From Lactococcus garvieae subsp. garvieae (GTDB lineage Bacteria; Bacillota; Bacilli; Lactobacillales; Streptococcaceae), in contig NZ_CP118950.1 in assembly GCF_029024465.1 (NCBI RefSeq), positions 186,001-250,000 on the forward strand: DNA of 64,000 nucleotides. Direction: 5' to 3'. The notes beneath the pieces are model-generated. The model did not search any database and was not told where the DNA came from. It saw only the letters and a program-made list of their open reading frames with translations. The stretch's first letter is position 1, and each line of letters opens with the position of its first letter. Below are positions 9,228-19,022 of the stretch, one piece after another. A program made the translations under genes and the position numbers.

Positions 9228-9923
9228 ATGACAGCATGGTTTACAGAACATTTTCCAAATGTTGTAGCCCTAGGTTTACACGGAGATACAGGTTGGGTGA
9301 CTTCGATCATAGAAACGCTCTTTATGGTCTTTTGGTCAGGCCTTTTTGGTGGGCTTCTTGGTTTGGTATTTGGTGTCGCACTTGTTGTGACGAACGAGGG
9401 AGGCATTACGCCTCATCGTGCGCTTTACTCTTTTTTAGATAAGTTTACATCAATTTTCCGTGCGGTACCCTTTATCGTCTTACTCGCTATTATTGCTCCT
9501 GTCACTCAAAAAATTGTGGGTACACAGATTGGAACAACAGCAGCTTTAGTTCCTTTGACTCTCGGTGTATTTCCTTTTTATGCACGTCAAGTTCAAGTGG
9601 CTTTAGAAAGTGTAAATAAAGGAACGGTTGAAGCAGCGCAGACTGTAGGTGCTAATTTCTGGGATATCGTCTTTACAGTCTATCTTCGTGAGGAGCTCGG
9701 CAGTTTGATTCGGGTATCTACCGTTACGATTATCTCCCTGATTGGTTTAACAGCTATGGCGGGAGCGATTGGGGCAGGAGGGTTAGGAAACACGGCCATT
9801 GCATATGGGTACAATCGCTTTTCTAATGATGTAACCTTCTTGGCAACCTTACTTATCCTGATTTTGGTTCTTTTGGTTCAGGTTATTGGTGATACATGGG
9901 CGAAGAGCGTGACACACAAATGA
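9228..9923 (+). CDS. metI: Methionine ABC transporter permease MetI
   Basis: Inner-membrane permease of 231 residues with five or six hydrophobic segments. The cytoplasmic coupling loop is visible around residues 135-165 (EAAQTVGANFWDIVFTVYLREELGS split over the EAA motif). The start codon follows the metN stop directly, so translation is coupled. It completes the metQNI importer under the T-box. Confidence 0.95.
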   Translation: MTAWFTEHFPNVVALGLHGDTGWVTSIIETLFMVFWSGLFGGLLGLVFGVALVVTNEGGITPHRALYSFLDKFTSIFRAVPFIVLLAIIAPVTQKIVGTQIGTTAALVPLTLGVFPFYARQVQVALESVNKGTVEAAQTVGANFWDIVFTVYLREELGSLIRVSTVTIISLIGLTAMAGAIGAGGLGNTAIAYGYNRFSNDVTFLATLLILILVLLVQVIGDTWAKSVTHK

Positions 9924-9943
9924 TGTAAACTGGGGGATAGTGC

Positions 9944-11365
9944 ATGACGATTGATTTTAAAGGTGAAGTAGAAAAACGTAAAGAGGCGTTTTTACAAGAC
10001 TTAATGGCATTACTAAAAATAAACTCTGAACGAAATGATGAAGAGGCCAACAGAGAATTTCCCTTTGGTCCAGGACCAAGTCTTGCGATGCTGGAGTTTC
10101 TAAAGATTGCCCACAAAGATGGTTTCAAAACAGAAAATTTTGAGAATTATGTGGGAGAAGTACATTATGGTCAAGGAGAAGAAACATTGGGGATTTTTGT
10201 TCATGCTGATGTTGTTCCAGCAGGTCAAGGCTGGACAAATTCTCCTTATGAGCCAACCCTTAGAGAGGGACGGTTGTACGCTCGTGGTGTTCTGGACAAT
10301 AAAGGACCTGCACTGGCCACCTATTATGCCCTAAAAATTTTGAAAGAAGCTGGCGTGCCTTTCTATAAAAAAGTAAACTTTATTATTGGAACAGATGAAG
10401 AGAGTGGTTGGAAGGATATGGCTTATTACCTTCCTAAAGTACAATTGCCAGATTTTGGCTTCTCGCCAGATGCCCGCTTTCCGGTAGTGAATGGTGAAAA
10501 AAGTAATCTTACCGAGTATTTGCACTTTGGTCCTAAAAATGCCGGCAACTTTATTCTTCATGACTTTAGGAGTGGAGAACAAGAAAACTGTGTGCCAGAA
10601 GAGGCTCAGGCTTTGATCACGAGTCCTCTTGACTTGAAAAATGATTTTGAAAAATACCTGAAGAATCACAAGCTGGAAGGAAGATTTGCGAAAACAGGGG
10701 CAAAAACTTCCTTACAAATTAAAGGGAAATCCGCACACAGTTCCACGCCAGAAATTGGAAAAAATGCGGCAACATACTTAGCCAAGTTTCTTGTCGCATA
10801 TGAATTTGGAGCAGATGCACAAAAGTTTTTAGAAGTGGCCGGTCCTAAGCTTCACAAAGATTTTGAAGGAAAGAGTATCGGAATTGCTTATGAAGATGAG
10901 GACATGGGTAAACTGTCGGTCAATCCATCTGTCTTTCACTTTGAAGAGACTGGACAAGAAAATAAGATTGCACTCAATATCCGTCATCCGAAAGGTTTAA
11001 CAGAGCAGGATATCCAAGAAAGGCTTACCAAGCATTTGGCTTCTTTTATTCAGAAAGTAAGCATTAGTGCTCTGATTAACTACCAACCGCACTATCTGGC
11101 GCCAGAAGATCCATTGGTGCAAGTGCTTTTGAGTACGTATCGCGAACACACGGGGGATGACAGTCCACCACAAACAGTCGGAGGTGGAACATACGGGCGA
11201 TTAATGAAACGCGGCGTAGCTTATGGTGCTCTTTTCCCTGATTCTGCATTTACTATGCACCAAACAGATGAGCATATAAAGCTTGAAGAACTTTATAAAG
11301 CTATTGGAATCTATACGGATGCCATTTATCGTTTGGTTTGTGTAAAAGAGGAGAAAAACGCTTAG
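9944..11365 (+). CDS. pepV: Dipeptidase PepV (M20 family)
   Basis: Zinc-dependent cytosolic dipeptidase that releases amino acids from dipeptides; the 473-residue length matches lactococcal PepV. Metal and catalytic motifs are visible: HADVVPAG near residue 87, the bridging Asp in GVLDNKGP near 119, and DEESGW near 153-158. A lid-domain insert occupies the middle and a late His (MHQTDEH) lies near residue 440. It starts 20 bases after metI behind GGGGGA and is probably co-transcribed with the methionine importer; uptake of amino acids and peptide breakdown are thus linked. Confidence 0.95.
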   Translation: MTIDFKGEVEKRKEAFLQDLMALLKINSERNDEEANREFPFGPGPSLAMLEFLKIAHKDGFKTENFENYVGEVHYGQGEETLGIFVHADVVPAGQGWTNSPYEPTLREGRLYARGVLDNKGPALATYYALKILKEAGVPFYKKVNFIIGTDEESGWKDMAYYLPKVQLPDFGFSPDARFPVVNGEKSNLTEYLHFGPKNAGNFILHDFRSGEQENCVPEEAQALITSPLDLKNDFEKYLKNHKLEGRFAKTGAKTSLQIKGKSAHSSTPEIGKNAATYLAKFLVAYEFGADAQKFLEVAGPKLHKDFEGKSIGIAYEDEDMGKLSVNPSVFHFEETGQENKIALNIRHPKGLTEQDIQERLTKHLASFIQKVSISALINYQPHYLAPEDPLVQVLLSTYREHTGDDSPPQTVGGGTYGRLMKRGVAYGALFPDSAFTMHQTDEHIKLEELYKAIGIYTDAIYRLVCVKEEKNA

Positions 11366-11463
11366 GTATCAGTGGTTTTTAGGGAAAAAATATTGCAAAA
11401 TGCTTCAAAAGATGATTAAATAGTAAAAGCAAGACAGATTTAACAAAAACATCAGGAGGAAGC

Positions 11464-11751
11464 ATGGAAAACAGAATTCGTGAATTTAGACAAGCTCAAA
11501 AACTTTCTCAGGAAGATTTGGCGCGCATCGCTCACGTGAGTCGACAAACCGTCAATGCTATCGAAAATGATAAATACGATCCCGAACTTCTGCTTGCTTT
11601 TAAATTAGCGGAGATTCTGGGAACTAAAGTAGATGACCTCTTTACTTTTCAGCTTAGCCACGTGAAGAAAAAAGAAGAAGATGTCTTCTGGTGTGAAAAA
11701 TATCAATGTGTCCTTTGGAAACGTGCAGATGTCGAAAAAAGAGCAAACTGA
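11464..11751 (+). CDS. Xre-family helix-turn-helix regulator, 95 aa
   Basis: Small DNA-binding protein. Residues 5-60 are a Cro/CI-type helix-turn-helix (LSQEDLARIAHVSRQTVNAIE), then a short tail (VDDLFTF) usual in this compact class. The C-terminal extension has two Cys residues (WCEKYQCVLW), spaced as C-x4-C, which could bind metal or form a disulfide. Strong ribosome site AGGAGGAAG. No partner gene is adjacent, and its target is unknown. Confidence 0.85.
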   Translation: MENRIREFRQAQKLSQEDLARIAHVSRQTVNAIENDKYDPELLLAFKLAEILGTKVDDLFTFQLSHVKKKEEDVFWCEKYQCVLWKRADVEKRAN

Positions 11752-11766
11752 GTCCTAAAATAAAAT

Positions 11767-11811
11767 AAAAAGCCTAGTCAATAGTGTATAATTGAACTAT
11801 AGGCTTTTTTT
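11767..11811 (+). terminator. Rho-independent terminator
   Basis: AAAAAGCCTA pairs with TAGGCTTTTT across a 23-base loop and ends in a T run. Confidence 0.7.
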
Positions 11812-11922
11812 AATGTTGTGGCAGGTTTCACTTCTAGAGTGAAAGCGAAAAGGGAAAACGAGAAGAGTTCCCGTAAACAATATTTATTAATTAAGGCTAA
11901 AGAAATATCAAGGAGTGCAAAA

Positions 11923-12828
11923 ATGAACATCAAACAGCTTCGTTATGTTGTGGCTATCGCTAACAGTGGAACCTTTCGTGAGGCGAGTGAGCAGCTCTTT
12001 GTGAGTCAGCCTTCCATGTCAATTGCGGTGAAGGATTTGGAGCAAGAACTTAACTTCCAGATTTTTGAACGGACAAACACAGGAGCCAGCTTGACGATTG
12101 AAGGTGAACGTTTCTATGAGCAAGCGCAAGCGATTTTACGAGATTTTGAAGCTTTTGAGTCGAAATACGCAAAGCCGAAAGAAGCAGAACGGCATTTTTC
12201 AGTTGCAAGCCAGCACTATGATTTTCTTGCCCCTGTGGGTGTTGAATTTTCAAAGAAAAATCCTGAAATCAAGAATTTCCGTGTCTTTGAATCAACGACT
12301 TATAATATTTTACAAGAAGTGGCTCAAGGGCATAGTGAGCTTGGCGTTGTATACTTGAATAAGCATAATCGTTCCGGTATCCTACGTATGCTGGATAAGC
12401 TGGAGCTAGATTATGAAGAACTTTTTATTTCACAAACACATATTTATTTGCGTAAAAATCATCCTTTGACGCGTAAGAAAAGTATCAAAACGAGTGATTT
12501 GAAAGCTTTGGACCGCGTACGCTTTACGCAAGAAAATGAACAATTCCTTTACTACTCGGAAGATCTTGTGGAAACTTTTGAAAATACATTTATTTATAAT
12601 GTGACCGATCGCGCAACCTTAAATGGTATCTTAGAGCGTACAGATGCCTATGCGACAGGTTTAGGATTTATTGATAAGGAAAGTGTACATAATGTCACGG
12701 TTATTCCAATGGATGGCGATAATGTAAACAGCTTGATTTTGGTTAAACAAAAAGGGCAACTTTTAACAGATGCAGCCAAGTCTTACAAGCGCAGTTTAGA
12801 AGTTTATTTTGAGAATTATAAGTTTTAG
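11923..12828 (+). CDS. LysR-family regulator, CmbR/MtaR-like
   Basis: LysR-type regulator of 301 residues: N-terminal winged helix (MNIKQLRYVVAIANSG, SQPSMSIAVKDLE) and a C-terminal effector domain from about residue 90. The N terminus and FRVFESTT motif resemble lactococcal CmbR (FhuR) and streptococcal MtaR, which control cysteine and methionine genes; the nearby methionine importer fits, but the assignment is from memory. The frame opens at 11818 without a ribosome site; the ATG at 11923 has AAGGAG 7 bases upstream and gives the canonical LysR N terminus. Confidence 0.82.
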   Translation: MNIKQLRYVVAIANSGTFREASEQLFVSQPSMSIAVKDLEQELNFQIFERTNTGASLTIEGERFYEQAQAILRDFEAFESKYAKPKEAERHFSVASQHYDFLAPVGVEFSKKNPEIKNFRVFESTTYNILQEVAQGHSELGVVYLNKHNRSGILRMLDKLELDYEELFISQTHIYLRKNHPLTRKKSIKTSDLKALDRVRFTQENEQFLYYSEDLVETFENTFIYNVTDRATLNGILERTDAYATGLGFIDKESVHNVTVIPMDGDNVNSLILVKQKGQLLTDAAKSYKRSLEVYFENYKF

Positions 12829-12925
12829 CCCCCCTAGAGTCTAGGCTAGAAAAAATATGAAAATTAGTGTAAAATAGAGCAGTATACAAATTTTGTAAAA
12901 CATTTAACATAGGAGAACTCACATA

Positions 12926-13627
12926 ATGGTAAAATTAGTTTTTGCACGTCACGGTGAATCAGAATGGAACTTGGCTAACCTTTTCACAGGTTGGGCTGAC
13001 GTGGACCTTTCAGAAAACGGAACACAACAAGCAATTGATGCAGGTAAACTCATCAAAGCTGCAGGTATCGAATTTGATATCGCGTATACTTCTGTATTGA
13101 AACGTGCGATCAAAACTACAAACTATGCACTTGAATACTCTGACCAACTTTGGGTACCAGTTGTAAAAACTTGGCGCTTGAACGAACGTCACTACGGTGG
13201 TTTGACTGGCTTGAACAAAGCTGACGCTGCTGCAAAACACGGTGATGAGCAAGTTCACATCTGGCGTCGTTCATATGATGTATTGCCACCAGCAATGCCA
13301 CGTGACGATGAGTACTCAGCACACGCTGACCGTCGTTATGCTAACCTTGAAGACAGCCTTATTCCTGATGCTGAAAACCTCAAAGTTACACTTGAACGTT
13401 CATTGCCATTCTGGGAAGATCAAATCGCTCCAGCATTGAAAGATGGTAAAAACGTATTCGTTGGTGCGCACGGTAACTCAATCCGCGCATTGGTAAAACA
13501 TATCAAACAACTTTCAGATGATGAAATCATGGATGTTGAAATCCCTAACTTCCCACCACTCGTGTTCGAATTTGATGATAATTTGAACCTTGTTAAGGAA
13601 TACTACCTTGCACCAAAACAAGCGTAA
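12926..13627 (+). CDS. gpmA: 2,3-bisphosphoglycerate-dependent phosphoglycerate mutase
   Basis: Glycolytic enzyme that interconverts 3- and 2-phosphoglycerate. Phosphohistidine motif ARHGESEWN near residues 7-15, the active-site acid in LNERHYGG near 88, and second His in [11 protein letters not shown] near 183. Length 233 is typical. It has its own ribosome site (AGGAGAAC) and terminator. Codon use is highly biased (abundant GAA, CGT, CTT), as for highly expressed genes. Confidence 0.97.
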   Translation: MVKLVFARHGESEWNLANLFTGWADVDLSENGTQQAIDAGKLIKAAGIEFDIAYTSVLKRAIKTTNYALEYSDQLWVPVVKTWRLNERHYGGLTGLNKADAAAKHGDEQVHIWRRSYDVLPPAMPRDDEYSAHADRRYANLEDSLIPDAENLKVTLERSLPFWEDQIAPALKDGKNVFVGAHGNSIRALVKHIKQLSDDEIMDVEIPNFPPLVFEFDDNLNLVKEYYLAPKQA

Positions 13628-13636
13628 ATAATATGA

Positions 13637-13664
13637 TAAAACCTGCCTCAAGCAGGTTTTTTCT
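13637..13664 (+). terminator. gpmA terminator
   Basis: AACCTGC/GCAGGTT stem around CTCAA, then TTTTTTCTTTT. Confidence 0.88.
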
Positions 13665-13753
13665 TTTCTTTAAAAAATGTAAGGTAAAATACAGCTTATT
13701 GTGGTAAAATGTTTAGGTATAAATATGACGAGTTAAAATTAGGATAGGGTTCC

Positions 13754-15910
13754 ATGTCTGAGAAAAGAAAAACACGAAACGAATTAAACGGAAAAAAAGA
13801 TAAAACACGTAAGTTATTGAAAAACCCAACCATGTTGGCATCTGGTCGCGTTAAGCTTCTCTTTTTTGTCATCACGGTTCTCTTTTTAGTTCTGATTGGT
13901 AAGCTGTACCATATGCAAATCATGAATCAGAGCTTTTATGAAAGTAAACAAGCAGGCGGCGCAGGCTCGCTACAAATCGTTCAAGGTGCGCCGCGTGGGA
14001 ATATTTATGACGCGAAAGGTGTTCCTTTAGCGACGACAGAACCTGTTGAAGCAATCGAGTACACGCGCGGGCAAAATACGACAGCAGATGACATGCGTAA
14101 AATTGCGGACCGTCTTGCCGGTATCTTAACTTTAGATAATGATTTTAAACAAATTACCGAGCGCGATAAAAAGGACTATTTCTTGGCTGATGTCAACAAT
14201 CTTGAGAAAATTGCTAAAAGTCTGACCAAGGAAGAAAAAACAGATGAGAAGGGGAACGCGCTTTCGGGTTCTGAAATTTATAATGTCCAACTCAGTAAGG
14301 TAACCGAGGCGGATATTAACTTTAATGAGCAGCAAATGTTTGCGGTCAAGCTCTTTAAAGAAATGAATTCAACAACCATCTTTAATACGACGATTATTAC
14401 AACAAGTAACCTTACAGCAGAACAGCAAGCCTATATCGGAGAACATGAGGGCGAGCTGCAGGGTATTTCTGTAGGGACGAGCTGGAATCGTAAATATGCA
14501 GATACAGCTCTTAAACCTATATTAGGTACGGTAACGACGCAGAAACAAGGTATTCCGGAAGATATGTTGGACGAGTACCTTAAAGAAGGTTTCCAACGGA
14601 ATGACCGTGTCGGAACTGCCTTTTTAGAAAAAGGCTATGAACAGTACTTGCAAGGGACACATACGATTAGTAACGTATTGACCGATAAGCAAGGGAATGT
14701 CACTGGAACGGAAGTGAAACAAAAAGGGAGCAAGGGAGATAATCTCAAACTTACGATTGATTTGAAATTCCAAGATGCTGTTGATAAGATTTTGGAAAAC
14801 GAAATGAACAATATGATCGCGGATGGTTTTGGAACTTATTCGCAGGGCGCCTATGCTGTTGTGTTGGACTCTAAGACGGGTGCCGTTTTAGCTTTGTCAG
14901 GACTTGAACGTGATGAAAAAACCGGGGCAATGCAAAGCAACACTAATGGTACTTTCCAATCTGCTTTTGTCCCTGGTTCGGTGGTTAAGCCAGCAACGCT
15001 GACAGCAGGATGGAATGCCAATGTCATTGCAGGCAATCAAGTTCTCAATGATATGCCTATCCAGATAGCAGGGTCAAGTTTAATCGAATCATGGTTTACC
15101 AATGGTATTCTTCCCATTAATGCTGTTCAAGCCTTAGAGTATTCATCCAATACATATATGGTTCAAATAGCACTCAAGATGCTTGGACAACCTTACGTTC
15201 CTAATATGGCTGTTGATGGTACGGACCGTGTAGCGGCCTTCAAAAAGCTACGTGAGTCCTTTGCTTCCTATGGAATGGGAACATCAACAGGCTTTGATAT
15301 TCCTGGAGAAGCCCAAGGCTATATCAAAGATGCAAATAAAATAACAGTTTCTGACTTGCTGATGGAATCTTTCGGTCAGTTTGATACCTATACACCCTTG
15401 CAACTTGCAACATACGGGATGACTTTGGCCAATAACGGTGAACGTTTAGCACCGCATATTGTGGAGGGCATCTATGAAACTAACTCTGAAGGTGGCATGG
15501 GTAAACTTGTTAAAAATATCACGCCTAAAATTATGGACAAAGTAAATATTACCCCAGAAAATATGGATGTCCTACATAACGGGATGTATCAGGTTGTTCA
15601 CGGGAATGACTTTGTAAACGGGCAAATCGGTGCTACAGGTTACTACATGCGTCCTTCACAAGGCGCTCAAGTTTCCATTTCTGCCAAAACCGGTACTGCC
15701 GAGGTAACCTATGTGGCTCCAGATGGCACAAGCGTGCCCGTAACAGTAAACAATGTTGTCGCTTATGCGCCAACAGAAAATCCGCAAATTTCTATCGGTG
15801 TTATGGTTCCGCAAACGACGGTTAAAGAAGGTGGTGTGACCTCGAAGATTGGTCAAAATATCACACGTGAAATCACTAACCTCTATAACTCTATGTATCA
15901 TTTTAAATAA
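13754..15910 (+). CDS. pbp2b: Class B penicillin-binding protein (PBP2b type)
   Basis: Membrane-anchored transpeptidase that cross-links peptidoglycan, 718 residues. A short cytosolic tail precedes a membrane anchor near residues 33-55, then the PBP dimerisation domain (GNIYDAKG near residue 80). The transpeptidase motifs are SVVK at 409-412, SSN at 464-466 and KTGT at 645-648. In streptococci pbp2b is followed directly by recR-ddl-murF; here three unrelated genes intervene. This suggests the elongation-type PBP of ovococci, acting in peripheral wall growth. Confidence 0.93.
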   Translation: MSEKRKTRNELNGKKDKTRKLLKNPTMLASGRVKLLFFVITVLFLVLIGKLYHMQIMNQSFYESKQAGGAGSLQIVQGAPRGNIYDAKGVPLATTEPVEAIEYTRGQNTTADDMRKIADRLAGILTLDNDFKQITERDKKDYFLADVNNLEKIAKSLTKEEKTDEKGNALSGSEIYNVQLSKVTEADINFNEQQMFAVKLFKEMNSTTIFNTTIITTSNLTAEQQAYIGEHEGELQGISVGTSWNRKYADTALKPILGTVTTQKQGIPEDMLDEYLKEGFQRNDRVGTAFLEKGYEQYLQGTHTISNVLTDKQGNVTGTEVKQKGSKGDNLKLTIDLKFQDAVDKILENEMNNMIADGFGTYSQGAYAVVLDSKTGAVLALSGLERDEKTGAMQSNTNGTFQSAFVPGSVVKPATLTAGWNANVIAGNQVLNDMPIQIAGSSLIESWFTNGILPINAVQALEYSSNTYMVQIALKMLGQPYVPNMAVDGTDRVAAFKKLRESFASYGMGTSTGFDIPGEAQGYIKDANKITVSDLLMESFGQFDTYTPLQLATYGMTLANNGERLAPHIVEGIYETNSEGGMGKLVKNITPKIMDKVNITPENMDVLHNGMYQVVHGNDFVNGQIGATGYYMRPSQGAQVSISAKTGTAEVTYVAPDGTSVPVTVNNVVAYAPTENPQISIGVMVPQTTVKEGGVTSKIGQNITREITNLYNSMYHFK

Positions 15911-15914
15911 AATA

Positions 15915-15945
15915 AAAAACCAGCTCAATGAGAGCTGGTTTTAAT
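15915..15945. terminator. Bidirectional terminator between pbp2b and the TDT transporter gene
   Basis: AAACCAGCTC (15917-15926) pairs perfectly with GAGCTGGTTT (15932-15941), with A run before and T run after. Confidence 0.88.
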
Positions 15946-16878
15946 TTAAGCTTTTTTGACTAAAAAGTAGCTATAACGAATCAAAACGTAAGCAACTGCA
16001 AAGAAGGCAATCACAAGTTCTATCACGGAGAGAGGAGTGAGTAAGGCTGTGAAGGCAGGATAACTTTGAGCCATAAGATGAACTGCAGTAGCAGAAATGA
16101 CCAATGGGAAGGTAAAGGCAGCGTAGCTTGGATAAAAAGGGAGCCGGAGCAAAGGGATAACGAGCACCACAGTTGCAAGATAAATCAACTGTGAAAGCAA
16201 GAATAAACAGAGTACAAAAAGATTTGATTTGCTTTCTGTCACAGTGAGATAGGCTGCTAAACAGAGAGATCCTGGCGCTGTAAGAATGGTGATGAGCGGA
16301 AGAGTCGACTCATGCATTTTCTTGAAAATAAAGATACGATGTGTGATAATCGGGAGCAATATAAAATAGAAGAGAAGCGCAGGCCAAAGCACGATACGGC
16401 CAATTTCTATATTAAATACTGTTGCTGTATTGGGGATAACCCCCAAGCCCACAAAGGTAATAAACCAGCTCGGGTAGACATGGACCATTCCAACCTTTTG
16501 CGGTAAGATGTGAAGAGCAACAAAATAAGCCATTAAGAGAAAATGCAGGAAAATAGCACACAACCAAATGAAGTAAACCAGACTTGAGTGGGGGAAAATC
16601 CTATTGAGAAAGACACAAATGACCATCCAAGCCATGGTGAAAGTGGGGGAAACTGAGCCAACGATAGGATCTTTAAGAGCTTCCAGTAGATGGCGCATCG
16701 TAAAAATTAGTTTCAACATGATGAGAAACATAAAAAAGAGACCCACAAGGTCAAAAATATTTCCTAGAAATGTGAATCCTTTGGAATAAAGTAGATTTCC
16801 TAAGGAGACCATACCTAAAATTAGGCCACAAATAGGGATAGGGATTTTTTTCAAAAAATTTAAAAATACTTGTTTCAT
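15946..16878 (-). CDS. TDT-family (TehA/SLAC1-like) membrane transporter
   Basis: Membrane protein of 310 residues with about ten hydrophobic segments. The N-terminal signature IPICGLILGMVSLGN identifies the tellurite-resistance/dicarboxylate transporter family, whose members move anions or C4-dicarboxylates or act as anion channels. The ribosome site AGGAG lies correctly before the start. It is divergent from a LysR gene at 17035, a common pairing in which the regulator controls the transporter. The substrate cannot be told from sequence. Confidence 0.85.
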   Translation of the reverse strand: MKQVFLNFLKKIPIPICGLILGMVSLGNLLYSKGFTFLGNIFDLVGLFFMFLIMLKLIFTMRHLLEALKDPIVGSVSPTFTMAWMVICVFLNRIFPHSSLVYFIWLCAIFLHFLLMAYFVALHILPQKVGMVHVYPSWFITFVGLGVIPNTATVFNIEIGRIVLWPALLFYFILLPIITHRIFIFKKMHESTLPLITILTAPGSLCLAAYLTVTESKSNLFVLCLFLLSQLIYLATVVLVIPLLRLPFYPSYAAFTFPLVISATAVHLMAQSYPAFTALLTPLSVIELVIAFFAVAYVLIRYSYFLVKKA

Positions 16879-17034
16879 TGAGAACTCCTAGTATGTACAT
16901 GATTATTGAATGTGAGCTGTAGAGAATCTTACAGTTCAAGCACTGCTTTAAGTATAAAACACTTGATTTAATTTGTAAAATGAATTATTGTAATTATAGT
17001 AATAGAAAAAAGTAATAAAAAATAAAGGAGACAT

Positions 17035-17877
17035 ATGTTTTCACTGTTTGAAACCTTCATTGCCATATATGAAACGCGGAGTTTTACCAAAGCAGGACAG
17101 TACTTGTTTATTTCCCAGCCCACAGTGACGGTCAGGATAAAGAAATTAGAAGAAGAAGTAGGCAATTCGCTTTTCATTCGCGGGAAGAACCGTGAAGTTA
17201 TTCCTACGGAAGCAGCAAAATTACTCTATAAGAAAGCAGTCCAATATGTTCAAGACTGGGAAAACTTACAAGCTGAGCTCAACCAGACGACACTTGCAAA
17301 GAAACCCTTTAAGATTGGGATATCACAGAGTGCAGCTATTGGAATTATGCCTTTGCTGTACCCTAAACTTGTGCCTTATTTGGATCAGATTGATTTAAAA
17401 ATATCCATGTACGATTCGGAAGAAGTTTTTAATAGGGTTGAAAACCATGATTTGCATTTTGGTATTATCGAAAAACCTTTGGCAAGTGAGCAAGTAGAAA
17501 CCTTTCCACTGTTTAAAGATGAATTGGTCCTTGCTGGAAACTTAGAGAGCGAGACTTTCTTTACAAGAGAAATTGGCTCAGGCGTGGGACATTACATCAA
17601 GAAATATCTCCAAGAAGAAAGCTTTACCCCACGTTACTTGGTAAGAATGAACAATAATGACATGATTATTGCCCACATTCAAGCGGGCTTAGGTGTTTCT
17701 TTAATTTCAAAACGCTTTATTTCAGAAGGAATGCCGTATCAAAGTTTAGGCAACAAGTATCAGCGGAGCTTTACCAGCATTACTTATGCAGAAGAAAAAG
17801 ACCCTCTCATGCTAGAAATCGTACAGCATATCAGAGAATCTATTGTGGGAGATGTTGCATTAACCAGTCGCCAATAG
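17035..17877 (+). CDS. LysR-family regulator beside the TDT transporter
   Basis: Regulator of 280 residues with the N-terminal LysR winged helix (FETFIAIYETRSFTKAG, then ISQPTVTVRIKKLE) and a substrate-binding-like C-terminal domain. It follows AAAGGAG. It is divergent from the transporter gene with a 156-base shared promoter region and very likely regulates it. Its 3' end overlaps the convergent hydrolase gene by 38 bases, so the two transcripts are antisense to each other there. Confidence 0.88.
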   Translation: MFSLFETFIAIYETRSFTKAGQYLFISQPTVTVRIKKLEEEVGNSLFIRGKNREVIPTEAAKLLYKKAVQYVQDWENLQAELNQTTLAKKPFKIGISQSAAIGIMPLLYPKLVPYLDQIDLKISMYDSEEVFNRVENHDLHFGIIEKPLASEQVETFPLFKDELVLAGNLESETFFTREIGSGVGHYIKKYLQEESFTPRYLVRMNNNDMIIAHIQAGLGVSLISKRFISEGMPYQSLGNKYQRSFTSITYAEEKDPLMLEIVQHIRESIVGDVALTSRQ

Positions 17878-18757
17878 TGTGGTAGACCTCTTCGTATTCT
17901 GTCTCAAAGAGAATCTCATGACGTAATTCAGGAAAAAGCTGGAGTTTGAGATGATTAAAGCCTGCTTTTTGGAGTTTCTGATAAACTTTTTGCGGTCCTT
18001 TGCCCCAGTCGCCTACCGGATCATCAGCACCGCTGATAATGAGGGTGGGCAAGTCCGTGGGCATATTATGCATCCAGTTTTTTTGATTGGCTCTATGGAC
18101 CAGTGAGAAAAGTGTCGCAAAACCATTACGGGTAAAAGTAAAGCCGAGTAGAGGGTCATTTTCATAAGAAGAGACATTCCTTTGGTTTTTCGAAAGCCAG
18201 TTGAAATTCCCCGTTTCAGGGAATTTTTTGCTATAGTTACCAAAAGCAAGCTTGTCTATCAAAGGAGCAACAACCTTTGGTTTTTTTTGGCTTATTTTCT
18301 TAATGAAGGGCAGGAAGAAGTTCAAATGGAGAGGACTTGTTCCCGTACCCATAAATATTGCCCCCTGAATATCAACAGGATAATCTTGCAGAACGTTACG
18401 CAAAGCAAAAGAACCCATACTGTGCCCCATCATGAAATAAGGCAGTGTGGGATGTTTTTCTTTTGCCCAAGTTTTGACCTTATAAATATCAGAGATGACA
18501 TTTTGAGGGCCAGCGGCACCAAAGTAACCATAAATTGGTTCTTGTTGTTGTACGGATTGCCCATGTCCTAAGTGATCATGACCGACCACTGCGAACCCCA
18601 AACTATTGAGGTAGAGGGCAAAAGCGTGGTAGCGTTCAATGTTTTCTGCCATCCCATGAATGATTTGGATAAGCGCCTTTGGATGTTCAAGCGGCCAGTA
18701 AAGAAGATGTAGCTCAGTTTGCTCATCGCTAGATTGCAGTGTGTATTGTTCAACCAT
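17840..18757 (-). CDS. Alpha/beta hydrolase, monoacylglycerol-lipase/lysophospholipase type
   Basis: Cytosolic serine hydrolase of 305 residues (Hydrolase_4, PldB-like). The oxyanion region is IIHGMAEN near residue 33, the nucleophile elbow is GHSMGS near 110, the acid is probably the Asp in ISGADDPVG near 245, and the His is in ELRHEILFE near 280. No signal peptide is seen. Substrate probably a monoglyceride or lysolipid; that follows from the family only. Tail-to-tail overlap with the LysR gene. Confidence 0.87.
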   Translation of the reverse strand: MVEQYTLQSSDEQTELHLLYWPLEHPKALIQIIHGMAENIERYHAFALYLNSLGFAVVGHDHLGHGQSVQQQEPIYGYFGAAGPQNVISDIYKVKTWAKEKHPTLPYFMMGHSMGSFALRNVLQDYPVDIQGAIFMGTGTSPLHLNFFLPFIKKISQKKPKVVAPLIDKLAFGNYSKKFPETGNFNWLSKNQRNVSSYENDPLLGFTFTRNGFATLFSLVHRANQKNWMHNMPTDLPTLIISGADDPVGDWGKGPQKVYQKLQKAGFNHLKLQLFPELRHEILFETEYEEVYHTIGDWLMQHLPQ

Positions 18758-18978
18758 CGGGAAGTCCTCTTTCAGTAAATCATTATCAGGATTGAAATTT
18801 ATTATAACAAAAAAGTGGTCAAGCTGCTGTTGCCTTGAGAGCGATTGGCGTTCTTTGAAAGCACTTTAGGCTTAAATGTACAGAAATCTAAGTTATGGTA
18901 TAATACACAATATCTTATATTTGCAAGGTAGAATACTTTCGCAGAGTTGAGGGATAATTCTCAGAGCGGAAGGTGTGG

Positions 18979-18984
18979 TATAAT
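18979..18984 (+). promoter_or_regulatory. Extended -10 promoter of recR
   Basis: TGG-TATAAT at 18976-18984, 38 bases before the recR start; the remaining 18758-18975 holds no frame I would support. Confidence 0.65.
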
Positions 18985-19022
18985 AGTTATGACTTTATCA
19001 CACAGAAAGAAGAAAGGAACGC

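Noticed and set aside
12834-12850. Terminator after the CmbR-like gene
   Set aside because: CCTAGA/TCTAGG is present but the loop is minimal and no T run follows on the plus strand.
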